This document shows positions 37,369 through 47,190 of a stretch of DNA of 64,000 nt, one piece after another. The stretch's first letter is position 1. Every line of letters starts with the position of its first letter. Under the pieces are notes generated by a model. It was given only the letters and a program-made list of their open reading frames with translations, had not been told where the DNA came from and did no database searches. The position numbers were made by a program, and so were the translations under genes. This stretch comes from Borborobacter arsenicus (GTDB taxonomy: Bacteria; Pseudomonadota; Alphaproteobacteria; Rhizobiales; Rhizobiaceae), in the NCBI RefSeq assembly GCF_003934165.1, contig NZ_ML133509.1, forward strand, positions 251,928 through 315,927, read 5' to 3'.

Positions 37369-39079
37369 AGCAGTGTGTTTCTTTCGCGCCGCCTGGATGG
37401 GTGACTGCCCCATCACGAGCTGGCCCAACCGTCTGCGCATATTTCCAGATCGCGCCCGATTGGTAGTCGGTCGCGCGCGCCTTCCACCTTTTTGCCCTGT
37501 CCGCCAGTTCCTTGTCCGCAAGCGCGACCGAAAGATCGCCCTTCACGGCATCGATGGTGATGATGTCGCCGTCCCGCAAAAGGCCGATCGGTCCGCCGAC
37601 AGCCGCTTCGGGCCCGACATGGCCGATGCAAAAGCCGCGCGTGGCGCCTGAAAAGCGCCCGTCGGTGATCAGCGCGACCTTGCTGCCCATGCCCTGGCCA
37701 TAAAGGGCCGCCGTCGTCGACAGCATCTCGCGCATGCCCGGGCCGCCCTTGGGGCCTTCATAGCGGATGACGAGAACCTCACCTTCCTTGTAGTTGCGCT
37801 TGCTCACGGCTTCGAAGCACTCTTCTTCGCTATCGAAGCAACGCGCCGGGCCAGAAAATTTCAGCTCCGACATGCCCGCAACCTTCACAATCGCGCCTTC
37901 AGGAGCAAGGTTGCCCTTGAGGCCCACAACACCGCCAGTCACGGTAATCGGCCGATTGGCCGGACGCACCACGTCCTGGCTGTCATTCCAGGCAACATGC
38001 TCCATGTTTTCGGCCAAAGTGCGGCCAGTCACGGTCAGGCAATCGCCATGCAAATAGCCATGATCGAGCATGGTCTTCATCAAAAGCGGGATGCCACCGG
38101 CCTCGAACATATCCTTGGCGACATATTTGCCGCCGGGCTTGAGATCGGCGATGTAGGGCGTGCGCTTGAAAATCTCGGCAACGTCGAACAGGTCGAACTT
38201 GATGCCGGCCTCATGGGCAATTGCCGGCAGGTGCAGCGCCGCATTGGTCGAACCGCCGGTGGCCGACACGACAGCGGCGGCGTTCTCCAGCGCCTTCAAG
38301 GTAATGATATCGCGCGGCCTAATATTCTTGGCGACGAGTTCCATGACTTTTTCACCGGAGGCGAAATTGAAGCGGTCGCGCATCTCGTAAGGCGCCGGCG
38401 CGCCGCAGGAATAGGGCAGCGCCAGGCCGATCGCCTCGGCTACCGTCGCCATGGTGTTGGCGGTGAACTGCGCCCCGCAGGAGCCGGCCGACGGGCAAGC
38501 TGCCTGCTCGATTTCGAGCAGGTCTTCATCCGAGATCGAACCTACCGAATGCTGGCCGACCGCCTCGAACACATCCTGGACGGTGATCTGGCGGCCGCGA
38601 TAGCTGCCTGGAAGAATGGAACCGCCATAGATGAAGACCGATGGCACGTTGAGCCGCACCATCGCCATCATCATGCCCGGCAGGGACTTGTCGCAACCGG
38701 CAAGCCCCACGAGCGCGTCGTAGCAATGGCCACGCATCGTCAGCTCGACGGAATCGGCAATCACATCGCGTGAGACCAGCGAGGATTTCATGCCCTGATG
38801 GCCCATGGCGATACCATCGGTCACGGTGATGGTGCAGAATTCGCGCGGCGTGCCGTTTGCCGCCGCAACGCCCTTCTTGACCACCTGCGCCTGGCGCATC
38901 AGCGAGATATTGCAGGGAGCCGCCTCGTTCCAGCAACTGGCGACACCGACCAGCGGCTGCGCGATTTCGGCTGCCGACAGGCCCATCGCATAAAGATAAG
39001 AGCGATGCGGCGCGCGCGCCGGTCCTTCGGTCACGTAGCGGCTCGGCAGTTTTGCCTTCGAAATAACCTTCGCGTCCAT
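37355..39079 (-). CDS. ilvD: Dihydroxy-acid dehydratase
   Basis: 574 residues. It dehydrates dihydroxy acids in valine, leucine and isoleucine synthesis with an Fe-S cluster. Cluster ligands are visible: [19 protein letters not shown] and [16 protein letters not shown]. The Ser/Gly-rich [17 protein letters not shown] block is typical. The start [19 protein letters not shown] matches the family; 76 further in-frame residues upstream are Cys/Arg rich and overlap a terminator. The last 14 bases overlap exoR, so translation of exoR may depend on ilvD. Confidence 0.96.
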   Translation of the reverse strand: MDAKVISKAKLPSRYVTEGPARAPHRSYLYAMGLSAAEIAQPLVGVASCWNEAAPCNISLMRQAQVVKKGVAAANGTPREFCTITVTDGIAMGHQGMKSSLVSRDVIADSVELTMRGHCYDALVGLAGCDKSLPGMMMAMVRLNVPSVFIYGGSILPGSYRGRQITVQDVFEAVGQHSVGSISDEDLLEIEQAACPSAGSCGAQFTANTMATVAEAIGLALPYSCGAPAPYEMRDRFNFASGEKVMELVAKNIRPRDIITLKALENAAAVVSATGGSTNAALHLPAIAHEAGIKFDLFDVAEIFKRTPYIADLKPGGKYVAKDMFEAGGIPLLMKTMLDHGYLHGDCLTVTGRTLAENMEHVAWNDSQDVVRPANRPITVTGGVVGLKGNLAPEGAIVKVAGMSELKFSGPARCFDSEEECFEAVSKRNYKEGEVLVIRYEGPKGGPGMREMLSTTAALYGQGMGSKVALITDGRFSGATRGFCIGHVGPEAAVGGPIGLLRDGDIITIDAVKGDLSVALADKELADRAKRWKARATDYQSGAIWKYAQTVGPARDGAVTHPGGAKETHCYADI

Positions 39080-39296
39080 TTCTACCCCTGCCGCACTGGT
39101 CGCGGCCCCTCCGGTCGGGCGCAAAACCTCAACGCCGTCCGAAGCCCTTTCGACGTGCTCCGGGTTTATGGCGGGAACTTGGCAGATTGCCCTCACCCCG
39201 TTGTAGCGCACAGCTTGCCAACAGAGTGTTGCTGAATCGTCACAAAGCGTGTGCGATCTGCAGATATCGGGGTAAGGGACTCGGCATTCGGGAGGC

Positions 39297-39329
39297 ACAA
39301 AAGCCACGGGCGACCATGGGTCGCCCGTG
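39297..39329 (-). terminator. Rho-independent terminator of the L,D-transpeptidase gene
   Basis: An 11-bp perfect stem CACGGGCGACC / GGTCGCCCGTG with an ATG loop. On the minus strand it is followed by GCTTTTG. It starts 38 bases after the stop codon at 39368. Confidence 0.85.
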
Positions 39330-39367
39330 ATTCTCTGCTCTCATACTGCGGGTAGAGGCCGGTGCGG

Positions 39368-40636
39368 TTACAGCACCGACGATATTCTCAGTTCGTCGAC
39401 GCCATCACGCGCATAGATGTCGTCGCGGAAATGCACCACGCGGTCGCCGGTCGACCAGGCCGAGACATAGGTGAAATAGACCGGAACCGGATCGGTAAGC
39501 TGGACCGGCGTGCTTTCGCCGGTCTTGATTGTCTGCTCGAAGCGCTGGCGGGTCCAGCCATCGGTGCCCTTCAATAGCCAGGTCACCAGGTCGCGCACGT
39601 TCTGCACGCGAACGCAGCCGGAGGAATCGAAGCGCATCAGCTTGGAAAACAGGCTCTGCTGCGGCGTGTCGTGCATATAGACCGCATGCGTATTGGGGAA
39701 ATTGATCTTGACCGAGGCCATGGCATTGATGGCGCCCGGGTCCTGGCGGAAGCGGAACTTGGCTGCGTCCTCCGTCGACCAGTCGATGGTGGACGGATCG
39801 ATCTCATTGCCATCCGGCCCGAGAATGCGGATGCTGTTCTTGGTCAGATAGGTCGGATCCTTGCGCATCAGCGGGATGATGTCCTTGCGGACGATCGATT
39901 CCGGCGCGTTCCAGTAAGGATTGATGATGATCTCGTTGATCTTGGAATTGAGGATCGGCGTCTGGCGGTCGATCTTGCCGACAATGGCGGTATGGCGCAG
40001 CACGACACGCCCGTTCTCGACAGCCTCGATCTGCGCCGCCGGAATATTGACCATCACATAGCGGTAGTCCAGGGGACCGGGCATGGCACGCAGACGTGCC
40101 AGATTGGTCTCAAGTTGTCCGAGCCGCACCGGGGCTGAGACATTCATGGCAGCGTAGGAATATTTGCCAAGAACGCCGTCCGACGGCAGGCCATGCCGAG
40201 CCTGGAAGCGCTTGACCGCCGCATCGACATAGGTATCGAACACCGGAGAAATACCAGCCTGTGTCGACAGATCGCCTGAAACCATCAGCCGCTTGCGCAA
40301 GACCACGACATCGGGGTCCTCGACACCGAGTTGCAGCTTTTTGGTGTCCGGCACAATCGGCCAGCCGCCCTGGGCGACGATGTTCTGGTAAACGCCGATC
40401 GCCTGCTCGATATAGGAAACCGTCTGGGGGCTGAAAATGGGCAGGTTGGAGGCAACCTTGCCGCCTTCGCTGGCGCGGGCATCGAATGTGTCGTCCCAAT
40501 TGCCGCGGCGCGACGAATTCAGGATATCGCCGATCACATTCTGCGCGAAAGCTGCACCTGAAAGGCTTGTGGCAGCGAGCGCGCCTGCAGCAGAAAGAAA
40601 GGACCGGCGAGTTGTGTTCATGGACATTCCAGACAT
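39368..40636 (-). CDS. L,D-transpeptidase (YkuD), LdtP-like
   Basis: 422 residues. The N-terminus NTTRRSFLSAAGALAATSLS looks like a twin-arginine signal. A peptidoglycan-binding domain (~120-165, LPSDGVLGKYSYAAMN) precedes the YcbB-like YkuD catalytic domain, with His in YMHDTP and Cys341 in DSSGCVRV. It forms 3-3 cross-links in peptidoglycan, important in Rhizobiales polar growth. The gene sits one gap below ldtR; LdtR is known in Liberibacter and Sinorhizobium to control such a gene. The starts at 40627 or 40621 are also possible. Confidence 0.92.
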   Translation of the reverse strand: MSGMSMNTTRRSFLSAAGALAATSLSGAAFAQNVIGDILNSSRRGNWDDTFDARASEGGKVASNLPIFSPQTVSYIEQAIGVYQNIVAQGGWPIVPDTKKLQLGVEDPDVVVLRKRLMVSGDLSTQAGISPVFDTYVDAAVKRFQARHGLPSDGVLGKYSYAAMNVSAPVRLGQLETNLARLRAMPGPLDYRYVMVNIPAAQIEAVENGRVVLRHTAIVGKIDRQTPILNSKINEIIINPYWNAPESIVRKDIIPLMRKDPTYLTKNSIRILGPDGNEIDPSTIDWSTEDAAKFRFRQDPGAINAMASVKINFPNTHAVYMHDTPQQSLFSKLMRFDSSGCVRVQNVRDLVTWLLKGTDGWTRQRFEQTIKTGESTPVQLTDPVPVYFTYVSAWSTGDRVVHFRDDIYARDGVDELRISSVL

Positions 40637-40919
40637 CTATCCTGCGTTGCAACGATCGGACAACTTTGTCGGGATTTTAGGGCGATCAGCGTTAACAATT
40701 CGCCAACCATATCCCCGCACCCATCCGGTGCCTAAGCGCAAATTTCGGCGGGAGGCATCCGGCAAACGATCAAGCCCAGCTTGACGGTCCATTCCAGCAT
40801 CCCGGTTTTCACCGGAATATGGCGTTTGCATGGCACCGTGGCAGATGAGGAGCCGATAGACGGCATGGCTGCTCGCCGGCAGGCTGTCGGAGTGGCTAGA
40901 AAGCCACAGGATTGGCCCA

Positions 40920-40954
40920 TGAAAAAGAGGCCGGTGTCTTGCCCGACACCGGCC
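40920..40954 (-). terminator. Rho-independent terminator of ldtR
   Basis: A 10-bp perfect stem GGCCGGTGTC / GACACCGGCC with a 6-base loop. On the minus strand it is followed by TCTTTTTC. It lies 55 bases after the ldtR stop, so the L,D-transpeptidase gene must use its own promoter in the remaining ~280 bp. Confidence 0.9.
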
Positions 40955-41008
40955 ATGACTGGAGATTTATCGATCGCGGCTCGTTGGCCTGGCAGCGATC
41001 CTGGAAGA

Positions 41009-41524
41009 TTACATGCGATACGCAATCGTATCGTTCCAGAAGCGATCCAGCCGCTGCAAAGCGCGGTTCATCTGCTGGAATTCCTCGGCATTGATGCCGC
41101 CGACCTGCTCGATCGAGCCGATATGGCGCTCATAGAGCCCACCGACCACTTCGGCCACTTCGGCGCCCTTCTCCGTCAGACTGACCCGCACCGAACGGCG
41201 GTCGATGCGCGAGCGCTGGTGGTTGATAAAGCCGAGTTCCACCAGCTTCTTCAGGTTATAGGATACGTTCGAGCCCAGATAATAACCGCGTGAACGCAAT
41301 TCGCCGGCGGTCAACTCGGCATTGCCGATGTTGAACAGCAGCAGAGCCTGGATGGCGTTGATGTCGCTGCGACCATTGCGGTCGAACTCATCCTTGACGA
41401 CGTCAAGCAAACGACGGTGCAATCTTTCAACAAGCTGCAGCGATTCCATGTAAAGGGAACGGATCGCTTCACGGCGATCGTCGGATACATTAGCGGTCTT
41501 CGCCGCCGGACGCGAATTGATCAT
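41009..41524 (-). CDS. ldtR: MarR-family regulator LdtR
   Basis: 171 residues. Winged helix MarR fold (~30-140): RSDINAIQALLLFNIGNAELTAGELRSRGYYLGSNVSYNL is the DNA-recognition part, and RSRIDRRSVRVSLTEKGAEV the wing. This matches LdtR of Candidatus Liberibacter asiaticus and Sinorhizobium, an osmotic-stress regulator of an L,D-transpeptidase gene; that gene is next downstream. The family is well conserved in Hyphomicrobiales. It has its own terminator and an AT-rich promoter region. Confidence 0.88.
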   Translation of the reverse strand: MINSRPAAKTANVSDDRREAIRSLYMESLQLVERLHRRLLDVVKDEFDRNGRSDINAIQALLLFNIGNAELTAGELRSRGYYLGSNVSYNLKKLVELGFINHQRSRIDRRSVRVSLTEKGAEVAEVVGGLYERHIGSIEQVGGINAEEFQQMNRALQRLDRFWNDTIAYRM

Positions 41525-41688
41525 TGTCTTGCCTCTCGTTTGTCGCCCGGTGATTGTTTGTTTTTCTCACCTTGATCGCGACACTATCGAATACACATAA
41601 AATTCGACTTAAAGGCCAAGCTTAACAATGCCTTACTGGAAGCTACCTTCCCAAGAGGGTTAATAAATGGCGCGCCGGAGGGCGCTTG

Positions 41689-42117
41689 TTAACCATGGCG
41701 CTGCGTGCGCCGCTTCTGGAAGAAAATGACCAGCCGGAACCCCACATAGAGAGCCGCAACGCAGATGTGGGAGATGACGACTGCCGAACGGCTGCCGAAG
41801 AGTTCGGGAAAGCCCGCATACATGGTGATTTCGGCTGCCGCACAGATGGCCCATATCACCGGCCCCCAGGAGGCCAGCATCCACAGGCCGATGGCTGCGA
41901 ATGGATAGAACACCGCGAGCGTCATGGCAGCCACCTGCCAGTAGACCGGCATGGTGTCGATGCGCCAGAGCGGCCCGTCATAAAAGCCGATCAGCCTGAT
42001 CCAGTAAAGGACGCCAAACAGCAGGCAATAAGCGGCAACGAGCCGCAGAAACCAGGCAAATGCCGTCTCGGCAAGCGAAGGCCCGATGGACGCACCCGTG
42101 ACGGCATTGTCGCTCAC
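41689..42117 (-). CDS. DUF6163-type inner-membrane protein
   Basis: 142 residues with four predicted membrane helices (~20-42, 58-80, 84-104, 110-130), containing WFLRLVAAYCLLFGVLYWIRL and the C-terminal QKRRTQRHG. It resembles the DUF6163 family of rhizobia; no function is known. The start is GTG at 42117, overlapping the TGA stop of the upstream acyl-CoA hydrolase gene by 4 bases (GTGA), so the two are translationally coupled. That coupling to CoA metabolism is the only functional hint. Confidence 0.82.
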   Translation of the reverse strand: MSDNAVTGASIGPSLAETAFAWFLRLVAAYCLLFGVLYWIRLIGFYDGPLWRIDTMPVYWQVAAMTLAVFYPFAAIGLWMLASWGPVIWAICAAAEITMYAGFPELFGSRSAVVISHICVAALYVGFRLVIFFQKRRTQRHG

Positions 42118-43157
42118 AGGTCGAGGTCCCCGCCTGGCAAGGGCGCGAAATAGGCATCGACCGCCGCCGGGTCGAGTTTATCGAAGGTAGCCGGGTTCCA
42201 GATCGGCGTAGACCCCTTGTCGATGAGCACGGCGCGGATGCCCTCATAGAAATCATGACCTGAAAGCATCCGGTTGACGATTCGGAACTCCATGCGCATG
42301 CATTCGTCCATCGACAGGGTCGAGCCGGTCGCAATTTGCCGGAACGCAACGCCAAGGCTGGTCGGAGAACGGGTGCGCATGGTCGCAAGGGTCTTGGCGG
42401 CAAATTCGTCGGACGCGGCAGCGCGCTCCAGGCTCTGCAGCAGCTCTGCAAGCGAGGGCTGTGAAAAATGCAAGGCGATCGACTGCAGCACGGCCCGGTC
42501 GGTTTCCCGTTCAGCAGGCTTGAACACCTCGCGCAGAGCCGTTCCGGCATCGCCTGTTTCCGCCAGCCGCTCGATCAGCCCGCCCAGATATTCAGCCTGC
42601 ACCGTATGCGTCGCCAGGCCGGACCACAGCGCATCGCCATAACGGATGCGGTTTCCCGTAAGGCCCAGATACATGCCGAAGCTGCCGCCGAGGTCAGGCA
42701 GGAGATGGCTGCCGCCCACATCGGGGAAGAAGCCGATGCCGACCTCGGGCATCGCGAATTGGGCATTTTCGGTCATGACACGATGAGAGCCATGGCACGA
42801 AATGCCGACGCCGCCGCCCATGACTATACCGTCGATCAGCGAGACATAGGGCTTTGGGAAACGGGCGATATGTGCGTTGAGGCGGTATTCGTCAGCGAAG
42901 AAATCCACCGGAGGGTTGCCCGCGCGCCCACCCTCATAGACCTGGAGAATATCGCCGCCGGCACAAAACGCCCTGCCCTCGGCCTTGACGATGACGACGG
43001 CAATCTGCGGGTCCGCCTCCCAGGCCTTCAGCGCCCGTGCCAATGCCTTGATCATCGAGTGATTGATGGCATTGAGTGCCTTGGGCCGGTTCAGCGTGAC
43101 GATGCCGGCCTTGCCCTTCTGCTCGAAAATGATCTCGTCGCCGCCACCGAAATCCAT
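42114..43157 (-). CDS. 3-hydroxyisobutyryl-CoA hydrolase / enoyl-CoA hydratase family
   Basis: 347 residues, crotonase fold with the ECH_2 extension typical of 3-hydroxyisobutyryl-CoA hydrolases of valine breakdown. Visible: GIVTLNRPKALNAINHSM, the oxyanion loop AFCAGGDI, DGIVMGGGVGIS and the catalytic MPEVGIGFFPDVGGSHLL with Glu and Asp. Length and the second half favour hydrolase over hydratase. It is the first gene of an operon with the DUF6163 protein. The substrate is by family only. Confidence 0.88.
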   Translation of the reverse strand: MDFGGGDEIIFEQKGKAGIVTLNRPKALNAINHSMIKALARALKAWEADPQIAVVIVKAEGRAFCAGGDILQVYEGGRAGNPPVDFFADEYRLNAHIARFPKPYVSLIDGIVMGGGVGISCHGSHRVMTENAQFAMPEVGIGFFPDVGGSHLLPDLGGSFGMYLGLTGNRIRYGDALWSGLATHTVQAEYLGGLIERLAETGDAGTALREVFKPAERETDRAVLQSIALHFSQPSLAELLQSLERAAASDEFAAKTLATMRTRSPTSLGVAFRQIATGSTLSMDECMRMEFRIVNRMLSGHDFYEGIRAVLIDKGSTPIWNPATFDKLDPAAVDAYFAPLPGGDLDL

Positions 43158-43303
43158 GCCACATCCTTCCTCAACGATCCGAAGCCAGTGCTAATGACCT
43201 GCCAAAGGTGCGTCAATCTTTCTGGCCCACGCCAAGTTGTTGGTGGTGGACAAGATGACATGTTAGGACATGCACAAAATGACAAAATAGCCTGGTGACC
43301 AGA

Positions 43304-44317
43304 ATGAAATCCCCTCTCTCCCGCTCCGTCGATGAAATTACCGGCAGCAGAAGATTGCGCCGCATGCGAAAGAGCGCCTGGTCGCGACGGCTGGTGCAGG
43401 AAAACAGGCTTACCGTCGATGATCTGATCTGGCCGATCTTCATCATCGAAGGCAAGGACCGGCGCGAGCCGATCGCGGCCATGCCCGGCGTGTTCAGGCT
43501 TTCGCCGGACGTGGCCGTCAAGGAAGCAGAGCGGGCGGCCAAGCTCGGCATTCCAGCCATCGCGACTTTTCCCAACGTCGAGAACGAGCTGCGCGACCAG
43601 ACCGGCTCGCATATCCTCGACCCGCAGAACCTCATCAATCGCACCACGCGCGCCATCAAGGAAGCCGTGCCCGAGATCGGCATCATCACCGATGCGGCGC
43701 TCGATCCTTTCACCAGCCATGGCCATGACGGCATCCTGCGCGACGGCGTCATCGTCAATGACGAGACCGTGGAACAGGTCACCGCCGCCGCCGTGATCCA
43801 GGCGGCCAACGGCGCCGACATCATAGCGCCGTCCGACATGATGGATGGCCGCATCGGCGCAATCCGCGATGCACTCGACGCCAACGGGTTCCAGGACGTC
43901 GCCATCATGTCCTATGCAACGAAGTTCCATTCGGCCTTCTATGGCCCCTACCGCGATGCAATCGGCACAGGCGGACGCCTGCAAGGCGACAAGAAGACCT
44001 ATTATCTCGACCATGCCAACAGCGACGAGGCGGTGCGCGAGGCCGAGCAGGACATTCTGGAAGGCGCCGACATGCTGATGGTCAAGCCCGGCCTGCCCTA
44101 TCTCGACATCATCCGCCGGCTGAAGGACGAACTCAGGATGCCGACCTTCGCCTATCAGGTCTCGGGCGAATATTCGATGATCAAGGCGGCTGGCGACAAT
44201 GGCTGGATCGACGGCGAAAAGGCCATGCTGGAAAGCCTGCTCGCCTTCAAGCGGGCCGGATGTGACGGCATCCTGACCTATTTTGCGCCGGAAGTGGCGC
44301 AGATCCTCAAGGGTTAG
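43304..44317 (+). CDS. hemB: Delta-aminolevulinic acid dehydratase (porphobilinogen synthase)
   Basis: 337 residues. It joins two 5-aminolevulinate molecules in haem synthesis. The two Schiff-base lysines are in YATKFHSAFYGP and MVKPGLPYLD. The metal loop reads TDAALDPFTSHGHDG, with Ala/Asp in place of the zinc cysteines, which marks the Mg2+-dependent type usual in alphaproteobacteria. ATG at 43304 is chosen; GTG at 43295 is in frame. Upstream lie short direct repeats (ACAAGATGACATG, ACAAAATGACA) of unknown meaning. Confidence 0.96.
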   Translation: MKSPLSRSVDEITGSRRLRRMRKSAWSRRLVQENRLTVDDLIWPIFIIEGKDRREPIAAMPGVFRLSPDVAVKEAERAAKLGIPAIATFPNVENELRDQTGSHILDPQNLINRTTRAIKEAVPEIGIITDAALDPFTSHGHDGILRDGVIVNDETVEQVTAAAVIQAANGADIIAPSDMMDGRIGAIRDALDANGFQDVAIMSYATKFHSAFYGPYRDAIGTGGRLQGDKKTYYLDHANSDEAVREAEQDILEGADMLMVKPGLPYLDIIRRLKDELRMPTFAYQVSGEYSMIKAAGDNGWIDGEKAMLESLLAFKRAGCDGILTYFAPEVAQILKG

Positions 44318-44425
44318 GCCTGAACCTACCCGCAAGCGGCAGGTGCCAAACCTTGAATCCCTATCGCATTTTCCCCATTTCAGTCCGGATGGGCGGCTAT
44401 CTGGCACCCGCAGGAAGGAAACCGG

Positions 44426-44896
44426 ATGAGTGCACGAATTCACGAAGGCGAGATCATCACCACGCGGCTTGATGACGTGCGCGCCTATGACGGCGTTCTG
44501 ACACGCAGGGTCATCGCCTTCTGCATCGATTACCTCATCATCGGGCTTCTGCTCATTCCGGTGGCCATTCTGGTCTTCCTGCTCGGCATCATCACGCTGG
44601 GTCTGGGATGGGCATTGTTCGGCATTCTTGGACCGATGGTGGCGCTTATCTATGTCTGGAACACGCTTGGCGGCCCCAACCAGGCAACGACGGGCATGCG
44701 CATGATGGGTATTCGCCTCGACCGTCTCGACGGGAGGCCGGTCGACGGGCTGCTGTCGGTGGTCCATACGGTGCTGTTCTGGGCGGGCAATGTCGTGCTG
44801 ACACCATTGATCCTACTTGCCACGCTTTTCACTGATCGTCGGCGCACAGTGCATGATCTGCTGCTCGGCACCGTCGTCACGCGCAGCGACCGTTGA
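44426..44896 (+). CDS. RDD-family membrane protein
   Basis: 156 residues with two strong and one weaker membrane helix (~32-75, ~110-135). The RDD pattern is seen: TRRVIAFCIDYLIIG (Arg, Asp-Tyr) and FTDRRRTVHDLLLGTVV with Arg and His-Asp near the end. RDD proteins are proposed transporters or modifiers of neighbours; no substrate can be named. It lies between hemB and bpt in the same direction. Confidence 0.9.
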   Translation: MSARIHEGEIITTRLDDVRAYDGVLTRRVIAFCIDYLIIGLLLIPVAILVFLLGIITLGLGWALFGILGPMVALIYVWNTLGGPNQATTGMRMMGIRLDRLDGRPVDGLLSVVHTVLFWAGNVVLTPLILLATLFTDRRRTVHDLLLGTVVTRSDR

Positions 44897-45034
44897 GCCG
44901 GATTCAGGGTCGACCGAACAGTCTGGTCCAAGCAGATTTGCAGGCACGCAGGGCCTGTCACATCAATATACAGTTGAATTTTTTTTTGCTGGGGCCAAGG
45001 TAGTATGACTCGTGGGAGTTGAACCGACGCCACC

Positions 45035-45793
45035 ATGACGCACCACACGACCCAGTCGCCTCAGTTCTTTCTAACCGCGCCTTCGCCATGCCCCTACATC
45101 GATGGCCAGTTCGAGCGGAAGGTGTTCACGCACCTCGTCGGCGAGAAGGCGTCGGAAATGAACGACCTGCTGACGCAGGGCGGCTTCAGGCGTTCGCAGA
45201 ACATTGCCTACCGGCCGGCCTGCGAAACATGCCGGGCCTGCGTGTCGGTGCGAATCCTTGCCAACGAGTTTCAACCGGCCAGGAGCATGAGGCGGGTCAT
45301 CCAGCACAATTCCGACCTGATCGGAGCCGTGCATGATGCCGAACCCTCGACCGAGCAATATTCGCTGTTCCGCAAATATCTCGATGCGCGCCACCGCAAG
45401 GGCGGCATGTCGGACATGACGGTCCTCGACTATGCGATGATGGTGGAAGATACCCACGTCAACACCAAGATCATCGAATATCGCCGCCGCGGCCCTGACA
45501 GCTTCATTACCGGCAAGGGTCATGGCGAACTGATTGCGGTGGCATTGTCCGACCTGATGGCCGACGGCTATTCAATGGTCTATTCCTATTTCGATCCCGA
45601 TCTCGACGCGCGCTCGCTTGGCACATTCATGATTCTCGATCATATTGCCCGGGCTCGCGCGGCAGGCCTGCCCCATGTCTATCTCGGCTATTGGGTCAAT
45701 GGTTCGCGCAAGATGAACTATAAGGTCCGCTTCACGCCGCAGGAGCATCTCGGGTCGAAGGGCTGGGAGCGTTATATCCCCAAGGCCGACTGA
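45035..45793 (+). CDS. bpt: Aspartate/glutamate leucyltransferase
   Basis: 252 residues. Bpt transfers Leu from Leu-tRNA to N-terminal Asp or Glu for ClpAP degradation and is homologous to eukaryotic ATE1. The N-terminal cysteine block ([16 protein letters not shown] and [15 protein letters not shown]) and the GNAT-like half with [19 protein letters not shown] and [17 protein letters not shown] are present. Genomes that carry it and Aat have both arms of the bacterial N-end rule. Confidence 0.94.
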   Translation: MTHHTTQSPQFFLTAPSPCPYIDGQFERKVFTHLVGEKASEMNDLLTQGGFRRSQNIAYRPACETCRACVSVRILANEFQPARSMRRVIQHNSDLIGAVHDAEPSTEQYSLFRKYLDARHRKGGMSDMTVLDYAMMVEDTHVNTKIIEYRRRGPDSFITGKGHGELIAVALSDLMADGYSMVYSYFDPDLDARSLGTFMILDHIARARAAGLPHVYLGYWVNGSRKMNYKVRFTPQEHLGSKGWERYIPKAD

Positions 45794-45841
45794 CCGCGTC
45801 AGGCGCACCCGCTCACCCACCCTTCATTTCAGGAATTTCAA

Positions 45842-46741
45842 GTGTCTGCCGATATGTCCAACCACGCGAAGGGGCTCGCGTTGACCGCCTTCGGCGGAAT
45901 GATGCTGACGGTCGATATACCGTTGATCCGACTTGCCGACGGCAATGCCTGGAGCATCATGCTGATGCGCAGCGGCGCGACTTTCCTCTCGGCAATCCTG
46001 ATCTGGAGCATCCTGCGCATGGCAGGCAAGAATGTTCCCCAACTGATACCTGGCCGCGTCGGGCTGGTAGTCGCCGCCCTTTATTCGATGGGCACGATTG
46101 CCTTCATGCTTGCCGTTTTCAATACATCCACGGCAAATCTTGTCTTCATCCTCGCCTTCAACTCCATGTTTGCAGCATTGCTGTCATGGATATTCCTGAA
46201 GGAACGCCCTCGCCCCATCACAATCCTGGCGATGTTCCTGATGCTGGCCGGCGTGCTGATTATCGTCAGCGACAGTATCGGCACAGGCAACCTCCTGGGC
46301 GATCTGCTGGCACTGGCCAATGCTTTCCTGCTTGCCTCGGCCATCACCATCAGCCGCGCCAGCGGCAAGGATATGGGCTTCACCGCGCTCGTGGCCGTCA
46401 TCGTGCCGTTCAGCGTGGCCGCCTTCATGGTTTCGCGCACCGGTTTCCAGGTCGACGTGCCGTGGTGGATCCTTCTCAACGGCGCGGTGGTGATGCCGGT
46501 CGCCTTCTTCTGCCTCGCCAACGGCCCGAAATATATTTCCGGCCCCGAGGTGGCCATGTTCTACCTGCTGGAAACCGTATTCGCCCCGGTCTGGATCTGG
46601 ATGATCTTTTCCGAGGTGCCTACGCGCAACAGCATGATCGGCGGGACAATCCTCATCATCACCCTCATTGTCCATTCGCTATGGCTGCTGCATGCCGGCC
46701 GCAAACGGCGCGCGGCACTGGCTGTCAGGCATACGGCTTAA
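45842..46741 (+). CDS. EamA-type drug/metabolite transporter
   Basis: 299 residues, ten predicted membrane helices in two EamA repeats (~10-140 and ~150-288), as in the DMT superfamily. GTG at 45842 is chosen since AGGA sits 8 bases upstream; ATG at 45854 is the other choice. The second repeat contains VMPVAFFCLANGPKYISGPE and FYLLETVFAPVWIW. The substrate is unknown. It follows bpt with a 48-bp gap. Confidence 0.9.
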   Translation: MSADMSNHAKGLALTAFGGMMLTVDIPLIRLADGNAWSIMLMRSGATFLSAILIWSILRMAGKNVPQLIPGRVGLVVAALYSMGTIAFMLAVFNTSTANLVFILAFNSMFAALLSWIFLKERPRPITILAMFLMLAGVLIIVSDSIGTGNLLGDLLALANAFLLASAITISRASGKDMGFTALVAVIVPFSVAAFMVSRTGFQVDVPWWILLNGAVVMPVAFFCLANGPKYISGPEVAMFYLLETVFAPVWIWMIFSEVPTRNSMIGGTILIITLIVHSLWLLHAGRKRRAALAVRHTA

Positions 46742-46864
46742 ACCTGATCTGCGCCGGCGCCGAAAGCCGACGCGCCTTGATATACATCGTAGCGCGATAT
46801 ATGTTTAGGGAGGTCGTCGTGACATCGACGGCTTGCAGATACGTCGGCTCAGGAGATAGCAACC

Positions 46865-47143
46865 ATGGAAGCTCCTAGCGTTCTGGACGAAAAGGCAAGA
46901 GCGAAAGACGCTCCCGCCGCACAACACCAGCCAAGCCCCGACGAAATCACCTATGCACAAGCCGACGAGCAGCGACGCCGCATCCAGTCAAGGCTGCAGG
47001 AGAAGCTTGAGGCGGCAAGAGGCGTGGACTGGGAACTTCTCAGCCTCGAATTCCGGCGTGACCTCTTGATCCTGGCCGATGAATTCGGCCGCTGGGCGCG
47101 CTATCTCGACACCACCTTCGACAAGCAGGCCAAATCACGCTGA
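46865..47143 (+). CDS. Small conserved hypothetical protein
   Basis: 92 residues, charged and mostly helical, without membrane segments. The N-terminal 35 residues are probably disordered; ~40-90 (RRIQSRLQEKLEAARGVDWELLSLEFRRDLLILADEFGRWARYLD) looks like a helix pair. AGGAG lies 9 bases before ATG. It is transcribed toward the efflux operon and ends 47 bases from it. The family is not recognised. Confidence 0.65.
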   Translation: MEAPSVLDEKARAKDAPAAQHQPSPDEITYAQADEQRRRIQSRLQEKLEAARGVDWELLSLEFRRDLLILADEFGRWARYLDTTFDKQAKSR

Positions 47144-47190
47144 CGGGACCAGGCGGGCAATTTCGCCCGCCATCCACGGCCCCACGGCTA

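Noticed and set aside
43091-44767. 558-codon open frame on the minus strand
   Set aside because: It runs antisense to hemB and RDD and overlaps the hydrolase gene; the sequence resembles no family, while the opposite strand carries clear HemB motifs.
44984-44995. Nine-T run before bpt as a terminator of the RDD gene
   Set aside because: The nearest hairpin is short and ~28 bases away, so a Rho-independent terminator is not supported.
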